Program-made: the position numbers and the translations under genes | NCBI GenBank assembly: GCA_023053575.1 | Contig: JAKZAP010000016.1 | Coordinates: 9,854,046 to 9,918,045, forward strand | DNA from: Branchinecta lynchi | Lineage: Eukaryota > Arthropoda > Branchiopoda > Anostraca > Branchinectidae | Direction of reading: 5' to 3' | DNA: 64,000 nt | Part shown: positions 33,701-38,428 of the stretch, piece by piece | Position numbering within the stretch: the stretch's first letter is position 1 | How the letters are laid out: the number at the start of each line of letters is the position of its first letter | Notes under the pieces: model-generated | The model's database searches: none | Seen by the model: only the letters and a program-made list of their open reading frames with translations | What the model was told of the DNA's origin: nothing

Positions 33701-36595
33701 TGAATCTAGGGCTTGTGCTTGTTCTTCCCACCAAGTTTCATCCAAATCGCTCCACTCTTAGCGTGTCACAAGATTTACGGCTCACCCTCTGACTCGCCCC
33801 CCCCCCCACAATAATCGGATCCGGTTCGGACTTCACGTGGGACATCCGAGACACGAGGTCTTTCCAAATATCAAGTTTCATTAAGATCTGATCATCCGTT
33901 CCGAAGTTATACGTACCTCTAGATTCCGGATTCCCCTTCCCTCCACTCCCTCCACGGTGGTCGGATCGGGGAAGTGACTATTTCCAAGTTAGTTTGGTCG
34001 GGTCCCTGGTACGCTTGCCAAGTTTCACTGTCCCAGCCCACCTAGAAGTATCACCGGAATTCCGGCCCCCCCCCCCCCTCCAACTCCCACCACAGTGCAC
34101 GAATCCCGTCCGGTTCTGCCAATGATGTACCTACTGCTTGTTCCTCTCACCAAGTTTCATCCCGATCCCTCCACTCTAAGCTTGTCATGTGATTTCCGGT
34201 CCCCCCTGCGCCCCCCCCCCCACATTCATCGGATTCGGCCCGGACTTGAAATGGAACATCTGAGACATGACGTCTCTCCAAATATCAAATTTCGTTAAGA
34301 TCCGATAACCCGTTCGAAAGTTTTGCTTGCCACTAAATTCCGGCTCCCCTCCCTCCCCCCACGATGGTCGGATCGGGCAAGTGACTATTTCCAACTTAGT
34401 TTGGTCGGGTCCCTAATATGCCTGCCAAGTTTCATCGTCATAGCATATCTGGAAGTACCCTAACTCGCAAACACCGGACTAACCGACCGACCGACAAACA
34501 GACCGACGGAAAAGTGATCGGTATATGGCACTTGGACGGAAGGCAAGTCCCATAACAGGCATCAGCTTTAGATACGTTATCCGGTGAATTTGGGGGGAGC
34601 TGGAGGGGGGAACCGGAAATTTTGGGAATCGCGTAGTGTGGAGGGATTGGGACTAAACTGGGTGGGAAGAACAAGCACAAGTCCTAGATACATCGTTGAC
34701 ATAACCGGACCGAATCCGGGCACTGTGGTGGGAGTTGGGGGAGGGGCGGAAGTCGATGAAATTTCGTAGGCATATCAGGGAGCCAAACAGACTGCCTTGA
34801 GAATAGTCGTTTCCCCGATCCGAGGGGGATTGTAGGGATGGTGAATCCGGAAATTAGTAACATGCATAACTTTGGAGCGGGTAATCGGACGTGCATGAAA
34901 CTTGACAATTGCGAGAACAAGTGCCTCAGATGTTCCTTTTCCAATCCTGACCGGATACGATAACTGGAAGGGGACTCCGGAAATCTTTTGAAAGGCTCAG
35001 AGTCGAGGGATCGGGATGAACTTGGTGGGAAGAACAAGCTTAAACCCTAGATATAGTGATAAAACAGTGGGGGAAGTTGGAGGGGGTTTACCGGAATTCC
35101 GGTGATCTCGAGTTAGGGTACTTCCAGTCAGGGTTCTTCCAGATATGCTAGGACCATGAAACTTGGTATGCATTTTAGGGATTCTACCATATTGACTTGA
35201 AAATAGTCCCTTCCCCGATCCGATCATCGTGGGGGGAATAGAGGGATGGAGAATCCGGAATCTAGTGACATTCATAACTTTTGAACGGGCTATCGGACGT
35301 GCATGAAACTTTGATAACTATTAAGAACAAGTGTCTCGGATGTTCAGTTTCAAGTCTGGACCGGACCTGATCACTGGGGGGGGGAGCTGGAGGGGGCACC
35401 GGAAATCTCGCGAATCGCTTAAAGTCGAGGGATCGGAAAAACCCTAGATACATTCCTGACAAAACAGGACCGGATCGTGTCACCGTGAGGGGAGTTGGAC
35501 GGGGTTCCCCGGAATTCCGGTGATCTCGAGCTAGGGTGCTTCCAGATGTGCTAGGACCAAGAAACTTGGCAGGCATATTAGGGACTCTAACATATTGACT
35601 TGAAAGTAGTCCCTTCCCCGATCCGATCATCGTGGGAGGAGTAAAGGGATGGGGAATCCGGAATCTTGCAACATTCATAACTTAGGAACGGGTGGTCGGA
35701 CGTGTATGAAACTTGACAAGTGTCTAGAACGAGTGCCTCAAATATTCAGTTTCAAGCCCGGAGTGGGGGGGACAAACTGAAAAGCTTGCTAACTGCTCCG
35801 ACAATTGCCATAGGAGCTTCCAGCTCTTGTTCTCCGTTTATTTTTCATTTTCTGGTTGGATAGTCAAATGTAAATCAAATTATATGAATAATGTCAAATT
35901 AATAACCACACACTTTAATTTTTGTTTATCTTTTGCTATTTCCTGCTCGATTATTTTTGCCCCCTTTAACAGCAAAATTTCGGCATCCGAAGCATTGTGA
36001 CAGTTTTGCCTTACTTTCATGATCATATGAAGCATCCATCAGAAGAAAAGGTACATTCATAAATAAACATCAGTCGAAATTTACAAATCTGATGTGAAAA
36101 GAAACCGGAAATGTGGCTCCTAGTAGATATTAAGTTTTAATTATCATTCTCATTCGGCTGTTAGAGGCAAAACAGGATAAATAATAAATTTAGAAAAGTG
36201 TTCAAAGAAGGATACTACATCTACTTTTCAGCTGCAAAACCGACACTTGTTTTAGAATCGGAAACTTCACCAGCCGGTCCAGTTTCTACATTTTTGAATC
36301 GACCTCTCCCCCCCCCCCCACCACCAAAAAAAAATTTCTTACAGTGAGACCACATGTTTTTAACCTATTTTGTTTCTGACAGATGTCGAAAAACTCGGAC
36401 TTCAGTTCTCTAATCCTCGAAGATGCCCAGGCCATAAAAGACCGCCAAGAAACAGATACGATCGACGTTGTCGACGATATTCGATATCATATCACTGGAT
36501 CTTTGGAGAATATGAGTTATGGGGTCATCGAAGAAGCCAATGAAAAACTAAAGCTTATCGATGACTTGCTGGAAGACCTGGGATTAGATGCGTAA
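6675..36595 (+). CDS. ABTB1: ABTB1 (BPOZ): ankyrin repeat and two BTB/POZ domains, complete eight-exon gene
   Basis: Exons 6675-6793, 9175-9375, 9827-9986, 12274-12436, 25053-25273, 27563-27727, 30746-30946 and 36383-36595 join in phase to 1443 nt, 480 residues plus stop; vertebrate ABTB1 is about the same length (478 in human). Residues 1-75 are ankyrin-like (KWDSTPLYYACLCGH, ANTFDGERCLYGAL). BTB1 starts near 116 (SDAVFVVHEVQFPVHRSILS) and BTB2 near 271, running into SGRSEYFRALLSDHF and YLLPGLKRLCG. The C-terminus keeps RQETD, VVDDIRYH and LGLDA. ABTB1 is a cytosolic adaptor; the mammalian protein is reported to bind translation factor eEF1A and to act in growth suppression. BTB domains suggest Cullin-3 adaptor work, which is inference. 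No frameshift or internal stop, so the gene looks functional despite heavy intron invasion. Confidence 0.97.
6940..7135 (+). repeat. Dispersed repeat, also at about 14900-15100 and 18640-19012
   Basis: The phrases CATAGAGGT, ACAAATC, AATCGATTATCTGTGG, TAAGTGATGTGTAACTAG and a closing GTTAAACTT recur in the same order in all copies, with partial copies near 39170-39370. It may be a SINE or small DNA element; I cannot fix its ends. Confidence 0.5.
7147..7230. repeat. Imperfect hairpin in ABTB1 intron 1
   Basis: CAAGAATTTTTCTTG pairs with CAAGAAAAATTCTTG about 50 bases later, and outer words GATCTCAAG and TTGAGATT extend the stem. No other function seen. Confidence 0.5.
7846..8965. mobile_element. 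Decayed hAT-like element in ABTB1 intron 1
   Basis: GCCGTCACTAGCCTTTTAAC followed by TTTGGGGG matches the left end of the hAT-like element at 40829 with the leading CAGGGG decayed. CGCCGCAGG-like and AATGCGCCGCAGGC-like words inside also match it. The right part is a minisatellite and the right terminus is not clear, so the end is approximate. Confidence 0.5.
8450..8945. repeat. Minisatellite, about 110-bp units
   Basis: Units containing AATTACCGAATTCGGT-like words, AACCAAAT and GGTAGGGGCTTGAGAAAAGT recur at about 8520, 8640, 8754 and 8865. It lies inside the decayed hAT-like element and probably expanded there. Confidence 0.6.
9175..9375 (+). CDS. ABTB1: ABTB1 exon 2 (ankyrin region)
   Basis: Follows a T-rich acceptor ending TTTTTTTTAG. 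Encodes YYACLCGHSDLVEYLLENGA and RCEANTFDGERCLYGAL, the most conserved part of ABTB1, then a lineage-variable linker to RDSYEEFLRK. Donor GTAAGT. Confidence 0.96.
9411..9578. mobile_element. TA-flanked 168-bp MITE with CACTGTGAAAAG ends
   Basis: The ends CACTGTGAAAAGTTTTTCC and AAACTTTTTACAGTG are inverted repeats flanked by TA (9409-9410 and 9579-9580), like a mariner-type MITE. The interior has GCAATATTTGCTACT mirrored as AGCAAATACTGC. A diverged copy is at 28223-28419. Confidence 0.85.
9827..9986 (+). CDS. ABTB1: ABTB1 exon 3 (start of BTB1)
   Basis: Acceptor ATGTTTTAG. Encodes LLESGENSDAVFVVHEVQF, then PVHRSILSARCDYFKEMF, the first strand and helix of a BTB fold. Donor GTAAGT follows SL in phase 0. 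An ATG at 9735 opens the same frame upstream but lies in the intron. Confidence 0.96.
10050..10200 (-). mobile_element. Truncated AGGACC-family MITE
   Basis: TTAA followed by AGGAACCCTCGCATTATTTA and then the family interior (CCCACCACTTTTGCTGTTT) up to about 10200. The other terminus is missing. Confidence 0.6.
10201..11190. other. Rest of ABTB1 intron 3, left part
   Basis: No gene seen. AAACCGTGATTTTCGGTTTT at about 10848 and AAACCGTGATTTCGGGG at 11100 recur inverted at about 11735-11770, so a decayed larger inverted element spans this intron. Confidence 0.4.
11191..11506. mobile_element. 316-bp hAT-like non-autonomous element
   Basis: Begins CAGAGGCGTTACTAGCC and contains many CGACTGATTTTCAGAAAAA-like phrases and poly-G. 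It matches the element at 52499-52814 in composition and length. Flanks GTTGCACT (11183-11190) and TTTGCACT (11507-11514) agree at 7 of 8. The right terminus lacks the expected CGCCCCTG, so the right end is less sure. Confidence 0.6.
11853..12174. mobile_element. Second copy of the same hAT-like element, inverse orientation
   Basis: Ends TTGGCTAGTGACGCCTCTG and starts near TGGGGTGTCACGAC, with the same internal CAGTCG/TTTTTCTGAAAA phrases as 11191-11506. The flanking 8-mers do not match. With its neighbour it forms an inverted pair that could fold back on itself in the transcript. Confidence 0.55.
12274..12436 (+). CDS. ABTB1: ABTB1 exon 4 (end of BTB1)
   Basis: Acceptor TTTCTTCTAG. Encodes VKPHAFRTLLRYIYTARLDS, then CIRLANQCKLFDFRHELEEA and KKVDSF, matching the rest of BTB1 and its following helices. 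Donor GTGAGT in phase 1. A TTAA MITE begins 23 bases after the exon. Confidence 0.96.
12460..12826 (+). mobile_element. TTAA-inserted MITE of the AGGACC family in ABTB1 intron 4
   Basis: Starts AGGACCTATCTCACTTATAA and ends GAGGGGTCCT, flanked by TTAA on both sides (12456-12459, 12827-12830). The long stretch CTACTTCCTTAATCACTCCA is shared with copies at 16372, 27107 and 56680. Confidence 0.88.
12831..13445. other. ABTB1 intron 4 sequence, nothing recognised
   Basis: I see no exon, RNA gene or clear repeat terminus in this stretch. Confidence 0.4.
13446..13751. mobile_element. Palindromic MITE, GCGTGTTCC family, copy 1
   Basis: Ends AGCGTGTTCCGCCCTTCTAA and GTAGGGTGGAACACGCCCT are inverted. 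The inside is full of AGTTACTA and TAGTAACTA words in both orientations and TGACGTCA. Neighbouring and inverse copies lie at 13797-14171 and 26461-26755. Confidence 0.8.
13797..14171. mobile_element. Palindromic MITE, GCGTGTTCC family, copy 2, with a nested retroposon tail
   Basis: Starts near AGGTGTTCCACCCTTCTAAC and ends GATGGAACATGCTCTCA. About 80 bases at 14073-14150, starting (GAAT)n and ATATTTATTACCC, interrupt the right arm; on the minus strand this reads as a body, AATAAA and an (ATTC)n tail. Confidence 0.75.
14073..14150 (-). mobile_element. Short retroposon 3' end with (ATTC)n tail
   Basis: On the minus strand AATAAATAT is followed by ATTCATTCATTCATTC. The same tail ends the LINE fragment at 60480-60940. 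It breaks the right arm of the MITE at 13797, so it came later. Confidence 0.55.
14530..14925 (-). mobile_element. 5'-truncated non-LTR retrotransposon, 3' end copy C
   Basis: The minus strand encodes the C-terminal part of the same retrotransposon protein as copies at 19013 and 46103: LRKKEIKKM, SCYFKYAKHLLHLLK and LLDVSSSLSKI, ending ADD stop. The 3' UTR contains the CTCCACTTTCTGAAAACGGC motif and a TTAC-like tail. Homopolymer G runs at 14307-14327 and 14416-14427 lie just left of it. Confidence 0.85.
15108..15200 (-). repeat. (CAAAT)n tract and a 23-bp tandem duplication
   Basis: CAAATCAAATCAAATCATTTA looks like the complement of a retroposon tail. AGTCTCTCATAGGCATAGCC follows twice in a row at about 15142 and 15165. 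Confidence 0.6.
15750..15983. mobile_element. TTAA-inserted MITE, GCCGCATTCGATTT family
   Basis: Starts GCCGCATTCGATTTAGCC and ends AAATCGAACGCAGCT, flanked by TTAA (15746-15749, 15984-15987). The interior holds TTGTCCCGGTCCTG words in both orientations. Sister copy at 38124-38410. It sits directly in a (TTAC)n retrotransposon tail (about 15660-15749). Confidence 0.82.
16328..17047 (-). mobile_element. Outer AGGACC-family MITE interrupted by another copy
   Basis: Left end AGGACACCTTGCACTATTTA after TTAA (16324-16327), right end GGTCCC before TTAA (17048-17051). A complete sister element occupies 16372-16735. A poly-G run lies at 16938-16952. Confidence 0.75.
16372..16735 (+). mobile_element. 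Nested AGGACC-family MITE
   Basis: Starts AGGACCTGTCTTACCTGTAA and ends GAGGGGTCCT, flanked by TTAA on each side. It is one of the best preserved copies and lies inside a member of its own family in opposite orientation. Confidence 0.88.
17607..18221 (+). other. 204-codon open frame, unrecognised, probably not a gene
   Basis: The longest uninterrupted frame in the window starts ATGATTGATTTTCGATCC and ends at TGA. The protein shows no domain, signal peptide or membrane segment I recognise; it has a basic middle (RGRRERFSREE) and several cysteines near its end. It lies within ABTB1 intron 4, in the same orientation. A perfect hairpin (18064-18088) sits inside. No splice sites or family match support it; it may be chance or part of an unrecognised repeat. 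Confidence 0.15.
18640..19012 (+). repeat. Dispersed repeat, second full copy
   Basis: Carries GCATAGAGGTACGACAAATC, AATCGATATTCGTG and AAGTGATGGGTAACTGTGAC in the same order as 6940-7135 and 14900-15100. It is joined directly to the 5' break of a LINE copy. Confidence 0.5.
19013..20364 (+). pseudogene. Non-LTR retrotransposon copy A with broken reverse transcriptase and (TTAC)n tail
   Basis: Reading across frameshifts, the sequence carries reverse-transcriptase landmarks in order: LCKSYRPITVS, FGFRSSASCAHAHHIL, SIDIAGAFDN, VRTGVHQ and the catalytic YIAYADDMLLVS. A C-terminal region follows: RIVPNRWRYNRKALG, LRKKEIKKMKSCYF, LLDVSSSLSKI and stop. A short 3' UTR with CTCCGCC...GGCGGGTCATTAATAA ends in CTTACTTACTTACT. 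The 5' half is missing and at least three frameshifts or stops break it. The clade is probably within the CR1/Jockey-like lineages; I cannot say which. Confidence 0.88.
20365..21238. other. ABTB1 intron 4 sequence, nothing recognised
   Basis: No exon or repeat terminus seen. A small cluster of GTCAACGTCAACGTGCTGTC-type repeats lies at about 21090-21125. Confidence 0.4.
21239..21382. repeat. 144-bp palindromic element
   Basis: GACAATATATCTGTTACGAC at the left is mirrored by CATAACAGATATATTGTCGT at the right, with ACATTTAAAAG and CTTTTAAATGT inside. Likely a small MITE; the target duplication is not clear. Confidence 0.65.
21612..23159. mobile_element. Large foldback element built from GTTCCCCGACATGC minisatellite units
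   Basis: Left arm (21612 to about 22450) has repeated units GCTAATGTTCCCCGACATGC, AATATTGATTTTGTTGAG and GATCGGGGAATCGAAGTG. The right arm (about 22480-23159) is the same array inverted. The outermost parts are near-perfect mirrors: GGCAGTGTCTATCGTTCCCC versus GGGGAACGATAGACACTGCC. Unit length is roughly 60-80 bp. The right end is cut by a hAT insertion at 23168. A second, more broken copy is at 31490-33020. No coding capacity. Confidence 0.85.
23168..24542. mobile_element. hAT-like transposon, 1.4 kb, with perfect 8-bp target duplication
   Basis: Starts CAGGGGCGTCGCAAG and ends CTTGCGACGCCCCTG, a perfect 15-bp terminal inverted repeat. It is flanked by GCCACCAG at 23160-23167 and 24543-24550, an exact 8-bp duplication. 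The interior contains poly-G/C near the ends, AGCGCCGCAGGC-type words and an ACCGAAT minisatellite (about 23910-24440). No transposase, so it depended on another element. It inserted at the end of the foldback element at 21612. Confidence 0.95.
25053..25273 (+). CDS. ABTB1: ABTB1 exon 5 (linker and start of BTB2)
   Basis: Acceptor TTTGTTTTTCAG. Encodes KPGTRVTTVLVE, a linker with DLGVLAEQALPPEM matching the family DMALLADCALPPEL, then TTFVDVCFFVKGHRFMCHK opening BTB2. Donor GTGAGG in phase 0. Confidence 0.95.
25470..25830. mobile_element. TA-flanked palindromic MITE, TTGCGTTTTTGCAG family
   Basis: Starts GTTGCGTTTTTGCAGATACC and ends ATCTGCAAAACCGCAAC, TA on both sides. It carries repeated TACCACGGTA and ATACCACGAT palindromes. 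It lies about 200 bases after ABTB1 exon 5. Confidence 0.85.
26026..26341. mobile_element. hAT-like palindromic MITE, AAAGCAAACTAACGCTAGG copy
   Basis: The same family as 38429-38794, sharing GTAGCGCCAAGACTTGACAA and TAGGTCTTGGCGTTACTC. The right end reads CTAGTGTTATTTTGATCTG. Flanks CAACTGAC (26018-26025) and GAACTGAC (26342-26349) agree at 7 of 8. Confidence 0.7.
26461..26755. mobile_element. Palindromic MITE, GCGTGTTCC family, copy 3
   Basis: Begins GGCGTGTTCCATCGTACTTA and ends TTAGAAGAGTGGAACACGCT. Inverse orientation to the copies at 13446 and 13797. Confidence 0.8.
27007..27484 (-). mobile_element. Non-LTR retrotransposon copy D, 3' end only, split by a MITE
   Basis: The plus strand begins GTAAGTAAGTAAGTAATTAT and a CGGAGTAAATGAAAGAAAAT-type 3' UTR, then a MITE (27107-27412), then TTTTCAATCTTAGGCCAGGA, the complement of the family's last codons and stop. 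The intact order in copies A, C and E shows the MITE arrived later. Confidence 0.85.
27107..27412 (+). mobile_element. AGGACC-family MITE inside LINE copy D
   Basis: Starts AGGATCTGGCTTACCTATCA, ends GAGGGGTCCT, flanked by TTAA (27103-27106 and 27413-27416). The uninterrupted LINE reads GACACTTAATTTTC here, so only one TTAA existed before insertion. Confidence 0.92.
27563..27727 (+). CDS. ABTB1: ABTB1 exon 6 (BTB2 core)
   Basis: Acceptor TTGTGTTTTCAG. Encodes VFFSGRSEYFRALLSDHFDE, then INLHDVEPKVFACIVHYVYE, the BTB2 core. The exon is 165 nt with phase 0 at both ends. A palindromic MITE starts 17 bases after the donor. Confidence 0.96.
27744..28038. mobile_element. Palindromic MITE, GCCACAAACCCCTGATT family
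   Basis: The left end GCCACAAACCCCTGATTCTG mirrors the right end AATCAGGTGTTTGTGGC. Inside are repeated TATGCCAAACGCTGGATACC words in both orientations around a short core. A second copy is at 45299-45527. It starts 17 bases after the exon 6 donor. Confidence 0.8.
28223..28419. mobile_element. Diverged copy of the CACTGTGAAAAG MITE
   Basis: AACACTGAAAAAAAAAAAAT at left and AGAAACTTTTTACACT at right, with GCAGTATTTGCTACTGGGAC mirrored by CCCAGTAGCGAATACTGCAG. It matches 9411-9578 in order. Confidence 0.7.
28567..28605 (+). repeat. Retroposon-type tail (TTGAA)n
   Basis: AATATAATATAATTGAATTG continues into repeated TTGAA units, after GTGTTATGGCTTTCTTAAAT. It resembles the 3' terminus of a short retroposon on the plus strand. 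Confidence 0.45.
28934..29428 (+). repeat. Composite repeat starting AACAAGAGCTACGAGCTC and ending CAAGTGCCAT
   Basis: The left end AACAAGAGCTACGAGCTCAT runs into ATGGCACTTG; the right end ATGGCACTTGGCCGAAGG closes with CAAGTGCCAT. It contains the family words CAAGTTTCATC, CCGGATCCGGTCCGGA and GACCGACGGACGGACAGA. It is the first of a cluster in ABTB1 introns 6 and 7. Confidence 0.75.
29590..30503 (+). repeat. Second composite repeat copy, about two internal monomers
   Basis: Contains two rounds of ATCACCGGAATTCCAG, CACCAAGTTTCATCCCGATC and TCAAGTTTCATTAAGATC, spaced about 400 bases, and ends ATGGCACTTGAGCGAAAGTG. Poly-C runs interrupt each monomer. No credible ORF. Confidence 0.75.
30746..30946 (+). 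CDS. ABTB1: ABTB1 exon 7 (end of BTB2)
   Basis: Acceptor TTTCCTCTTTCAG. Encodes DVLCAADVYLLPGLKRLCG, then RLENQCTEYVAKNLET. The exon is 67 codons, phase 0 at both ends, donor GTAAGT. Confidence 0.96.
31027..31356. mobile_element. 330-bp palindromic MITE with CTGTCA ends
   Basis: CTGTCAGAAGTTTCATAATA at left is mirrored by TGTCATGAAACTTTTGACAG at right. Inner arms CAACAGATAA and TTATCTGTTG extend the match. TA lies within a base or two of each end, suggesting a TA target. Confidence 0.78.
31377..31450 (-). repeat. Retroposon-type tail on the minus strand
   Basis: TTCAGTTCAGTTTATTTATA on the plus strand is the complement of an AATAAA signal and a (CTGAA)n tail. A similar piece is at 37411-37540. 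Confidence 0.5.
31605..31926 (-). mobile_element. Non-LTR retrotransposon copy E, 3' end
   Basis: Starts on the plus strand with AATAAGTAAGTAAGTAATAA (complement of the TTAC tail), then the CCGCCATTTCGG-type 3' UTR and the complement of the coding end (LLDVSSSLSKI, LRHNHTL region). Truncated at about 31926. Confidence 0.85.
32720..32951. mobile_element. TTAA-inserted palindromic MITE, TTCACAAGCATGCC family
   Basis: Starts AGCCTCGTTCACAAGCATGC and ends GCATGCTTGTGAACGGGGC, flanked by TTAA (32716-32719, 32952-32955). The interior has GCACAGATGCCTAGACACG mirrored by CGTGTCTAGACATCTGTGC. Another copy is at 39879. Confidence 0.88.
33021..33267 (-). repeat. Composite repeat fragment, minus orientation
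   Basis: On the minus strand it begins CAAGTGCCATATGAGCTTGC and AGCTCTTGTTTTTCC-like sequence and proceeds through family words to about 33021. Truncated. Confidence 0.65.
33570..34553 (+). repeat. Composite repeat, plus orientation, about two and a half monomers
   Basis: Contains GATCACCGGAATTCCAG, CACCAAGTTTCATCC, ATCAAGTTTCATTAAGATC and GGTCGGATCGGG in repeating order at about 400-base spacing, then ACCGACCGACCGACAAACAG and the terminal ATGGCACTTGGACGGAAGG. It meets the inverse copy at 34556 almost end to end. Confidence 0.75.
34556..35832 (-). repeat. Composite repeat, minus orientation, three monomers of about 405 bp
   Basis: AATCCGGAATCTAGTGACAT and GGACGTGCATGAAACTT recur near 34843, 35251 and 35656, fixing a period of about 405 bp. 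The 5' end on the minus strand is GAACAAGAGCTGGAAGCTCC at about 35831. With the preceding copy it forms a 2.2 kb tail-to-tail inverted pair in ABTB1 intron 7. Confidence 0.75.
35973..36050 (+). other. Candidate 78-nt cassette exon in ABTB1 intron 7
   Basis: A good acceptor (TTTGCCCCCTTTAACAG) and a donor (AAAAGGTACAT) bracket 78 bases, 26 codons, open in the frame set by exon 7 and preserving the frame into exon 8. Phase is 0 at both ends. The encoded peptide includes RSIVTVLPYFHDHMKHP. It is not part of ABTB1 as I know it, where exon 7 joins exon 8 directly. Splicing evidence would be needed; chance is quite possible. Confidence 0.3.
36383..36595 (+). CDS. ABTB1: ABTB1 exon 8 (C-terminus and stop)
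   Basis: Acceptor TTGTTTCTGACAG. It opens with MSKNSDF, whose M is internal, and reads DRQETDTIDVVDDIRYH, then IEEANEKLKLIDDLLEDLGL and a TAA stop. It matches the ABTB1 C-terminal tail residue for residue in spacing. Confidence 0.96.
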   Translation: MSKNSDFSSLILEDAQAIKDRQETDTIDVVDDIRYHITGSLENMSYGVIEEANEKLKLIDDLLEDLGLDA

Positions 36596-36898
36596 TGGGG
36601 AGGTAAACTGTCAAGTCTCTTTCGTTTTTTCCGGGGACTGATCTAGGTTGTCTCTGCGCAAATTTTTGCAGTTTGGCTAGTAACAAATCGTAGTTATTGG
36701 AGCGAGGAAAGCTGTGCCGGATTTTTACTCGGGAGAATTTTTAGTTTTGCGGTTATGCTTGATTTTGCAGTTGAACCTGGCTTTATATACAAATTTCGTG
36801 TTCGTTGGTTTTCAAACCCATGTTTCCTTTTTATTATTTCTTAATTATGGGGCTACAATCTCCACTCAGTGATGTTAATAGTTTGAAAGTTCCCTCGG

Positions 36899-36904
36899 AA
36901 TAAA
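36899..36904 (+). promoter_or_regulatory. ABTB1: Likely ABTB1 polyadenylation signal AATAAA
   Basis: AATAAATAAA lies about 300 bases after the ABTB1 stop codon, a typical 3' UTR length, and just before a TTAA MITE at 36937. No other AATAAA is closer to the stop. Confidence 0.6.
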
Positions 36905-36936
36905 TAAAATTCCTTTACCATAAATGTAAAATTTAA

Positions 36937-37376
36937 AGGACACCTGAATGAAGAGTACCAAGTATCATCCCTATCTGTATGACTCCCGTTATCATTGCCT
37001 GCAGAAAACCCAATCTAAATACGAAATAGTGTTTCCAAGCTATGATTTTTGCTCCATTTTGCATCTGTCCTTATTTCGTTACCAAACAATTTTAGAAATG
37101 AACAAATGTCTCCAATCAACCCTTCTTCTGGAATATTTTTCAACCAGTTAAGCCCAAGCGTATATCTAGAAGAAATTCCAATACGATCCGGCCAGCGCTG
37201 TACAAGATTCGAATAAATTGCGCTTTTTGTCTTGTAGTCTGCATGTGCAAACCTCCAGAAACGAACATCCCTATTTTGAAAACGTCACGCTCAGGAGAAG
37301 AATGCTCTCCGTGGTCATGTCTGTAAATGCATTCTCAATGGTGTGTTCAAGTATGGTTTCATTGTTCAGGTGTCCT
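36937..37376. mobile_element. TTAA-inserted MITE with AGGACACCTGAA ends
   Basis: AGGACACCTGAATGAAGAGT at left and ATTGTTCAGGTGTCCT at right, TTAA on both sides (36933-36936, 37377-37380). It shares terminal bases with the AGGACC family but has a different interior. Confidence 0.82.
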
Positions 37377-37410
37377 TTAAGGAAAAACGAGACGGAATGT
37401 TTTTTTTTCT

Positions 37411-37540
37411 CTCAATTCAGTTCAGTTCAATTCAGTTTTATTTCAGTACCAAATACGGACTAGCCGAATAGCAGGTGGTAAAGTCAACATACATTAAAAA
37501 CCAACCAAAATTGTCAACATACTAGAAAGTGGTCGAATTT
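37411..37540 (-). repeat. Retroposon 3' end, minus strand, (CTGAA)n tail
   Basis: CAATTCAGTTCAGTTCAATT then TCAGTTTTATTTCAGTACC on the plus strand reads as a tail on the minus strand. The body beyond about 37540 is not recognised; the region to 38120 shows no gene. Confidence 0.5.
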
Positions 37541-38123
37541 CATATAAAATACTGAGAACAAACAATATAAAAAGTAACGATTGGGGAAATAAACAAAGTT
37601 CTCTCCTAGAACGACTTCATTTTTGGGCAGCCAGAAAAGGTAAACTGAGCATTTCTTCTTTTAACAGTTGAAATCCCGTGACTTTTCTTTATTTGTTATT
37701 AGTTTAGTGTTACGGTGTCGAAAACATAAAATGGCGTTTATCGCCCTGTGTGTTAAGTCATTTATAGTTTCTGCGCAACTTAGTGCGGTAACATCGCGTC
37801 GGTAAACTTATTGTCCGGCGGCGTTGGCAAAAAAATTGAAATGTGAACAGGTTCTACAACTCCGTCAGCTTGTGTCAGACAACGTCAAGTCCGTTAGAGA
37901 GAGCGCTGGATGCTTAGACGCATCCTAGCGAGTATTGAAACGATTCCAGCGGTATGAATTTTTAAAATTAGTATTTTATTTATTTATTATTTATGTAACC
38001 CACCACCTGGCAGAAGCAAAATGTTGGAGTATACAAAAAACAAATGGAAACTTAAACAGAGTGTACACAAAATAGCAAATTCCAAATAAAAGTAAGTCGC
38101 ATCAGCAGGGAACCGCAAGTTAA

Positions 38124-38410
38124 GCCGTGTTCGATTTATCGTTGTCTCGGTCCTGTCTGCCAAATGCCGTTCTATTTAACTGCCTTGTCCGCTTAATGCC
38201 GATTTATTGGTCCTGTCAGCTGACAATTGTCAGACGCTGAATGATGACATGATCCGGAGCAAGTCTGTGGTAGATTTCTCTACTTCGGTTTATTTGTGAA
38301 GCTTGTCTGTTGATTCATTCACCTGTAGCTAAATAAAACGGCTTTAAACCGTGACAAGGCAGTAACAAGAAGACCAGACCGAGACAAGGAGGACTCAAAT
38401 CGAGCGCAGC
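38124..38410. mobile_element. TTAA-type MITE, GCCGTGTTCGATTT copy
   Basis: Starts GCCGTGTTCGATTTATCG after TTAA (38120-38123) and ends AAATCGAGCGCAGC before a decayed TTCAA. It shares TCGGTCCTGTCTGCC with the copy at 15750. Confidence 0.75.
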
Positions 38411-38428
38411 TTCAATGGGACTCCAGAT

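Noticed and set aside
35262..35678. 138-codon minus-strand frame and neighbouring proline-rich frames
   Set aside because: They follow the 405-bp repeat monomer; the same peptide phrases recur because the DNA recurs.
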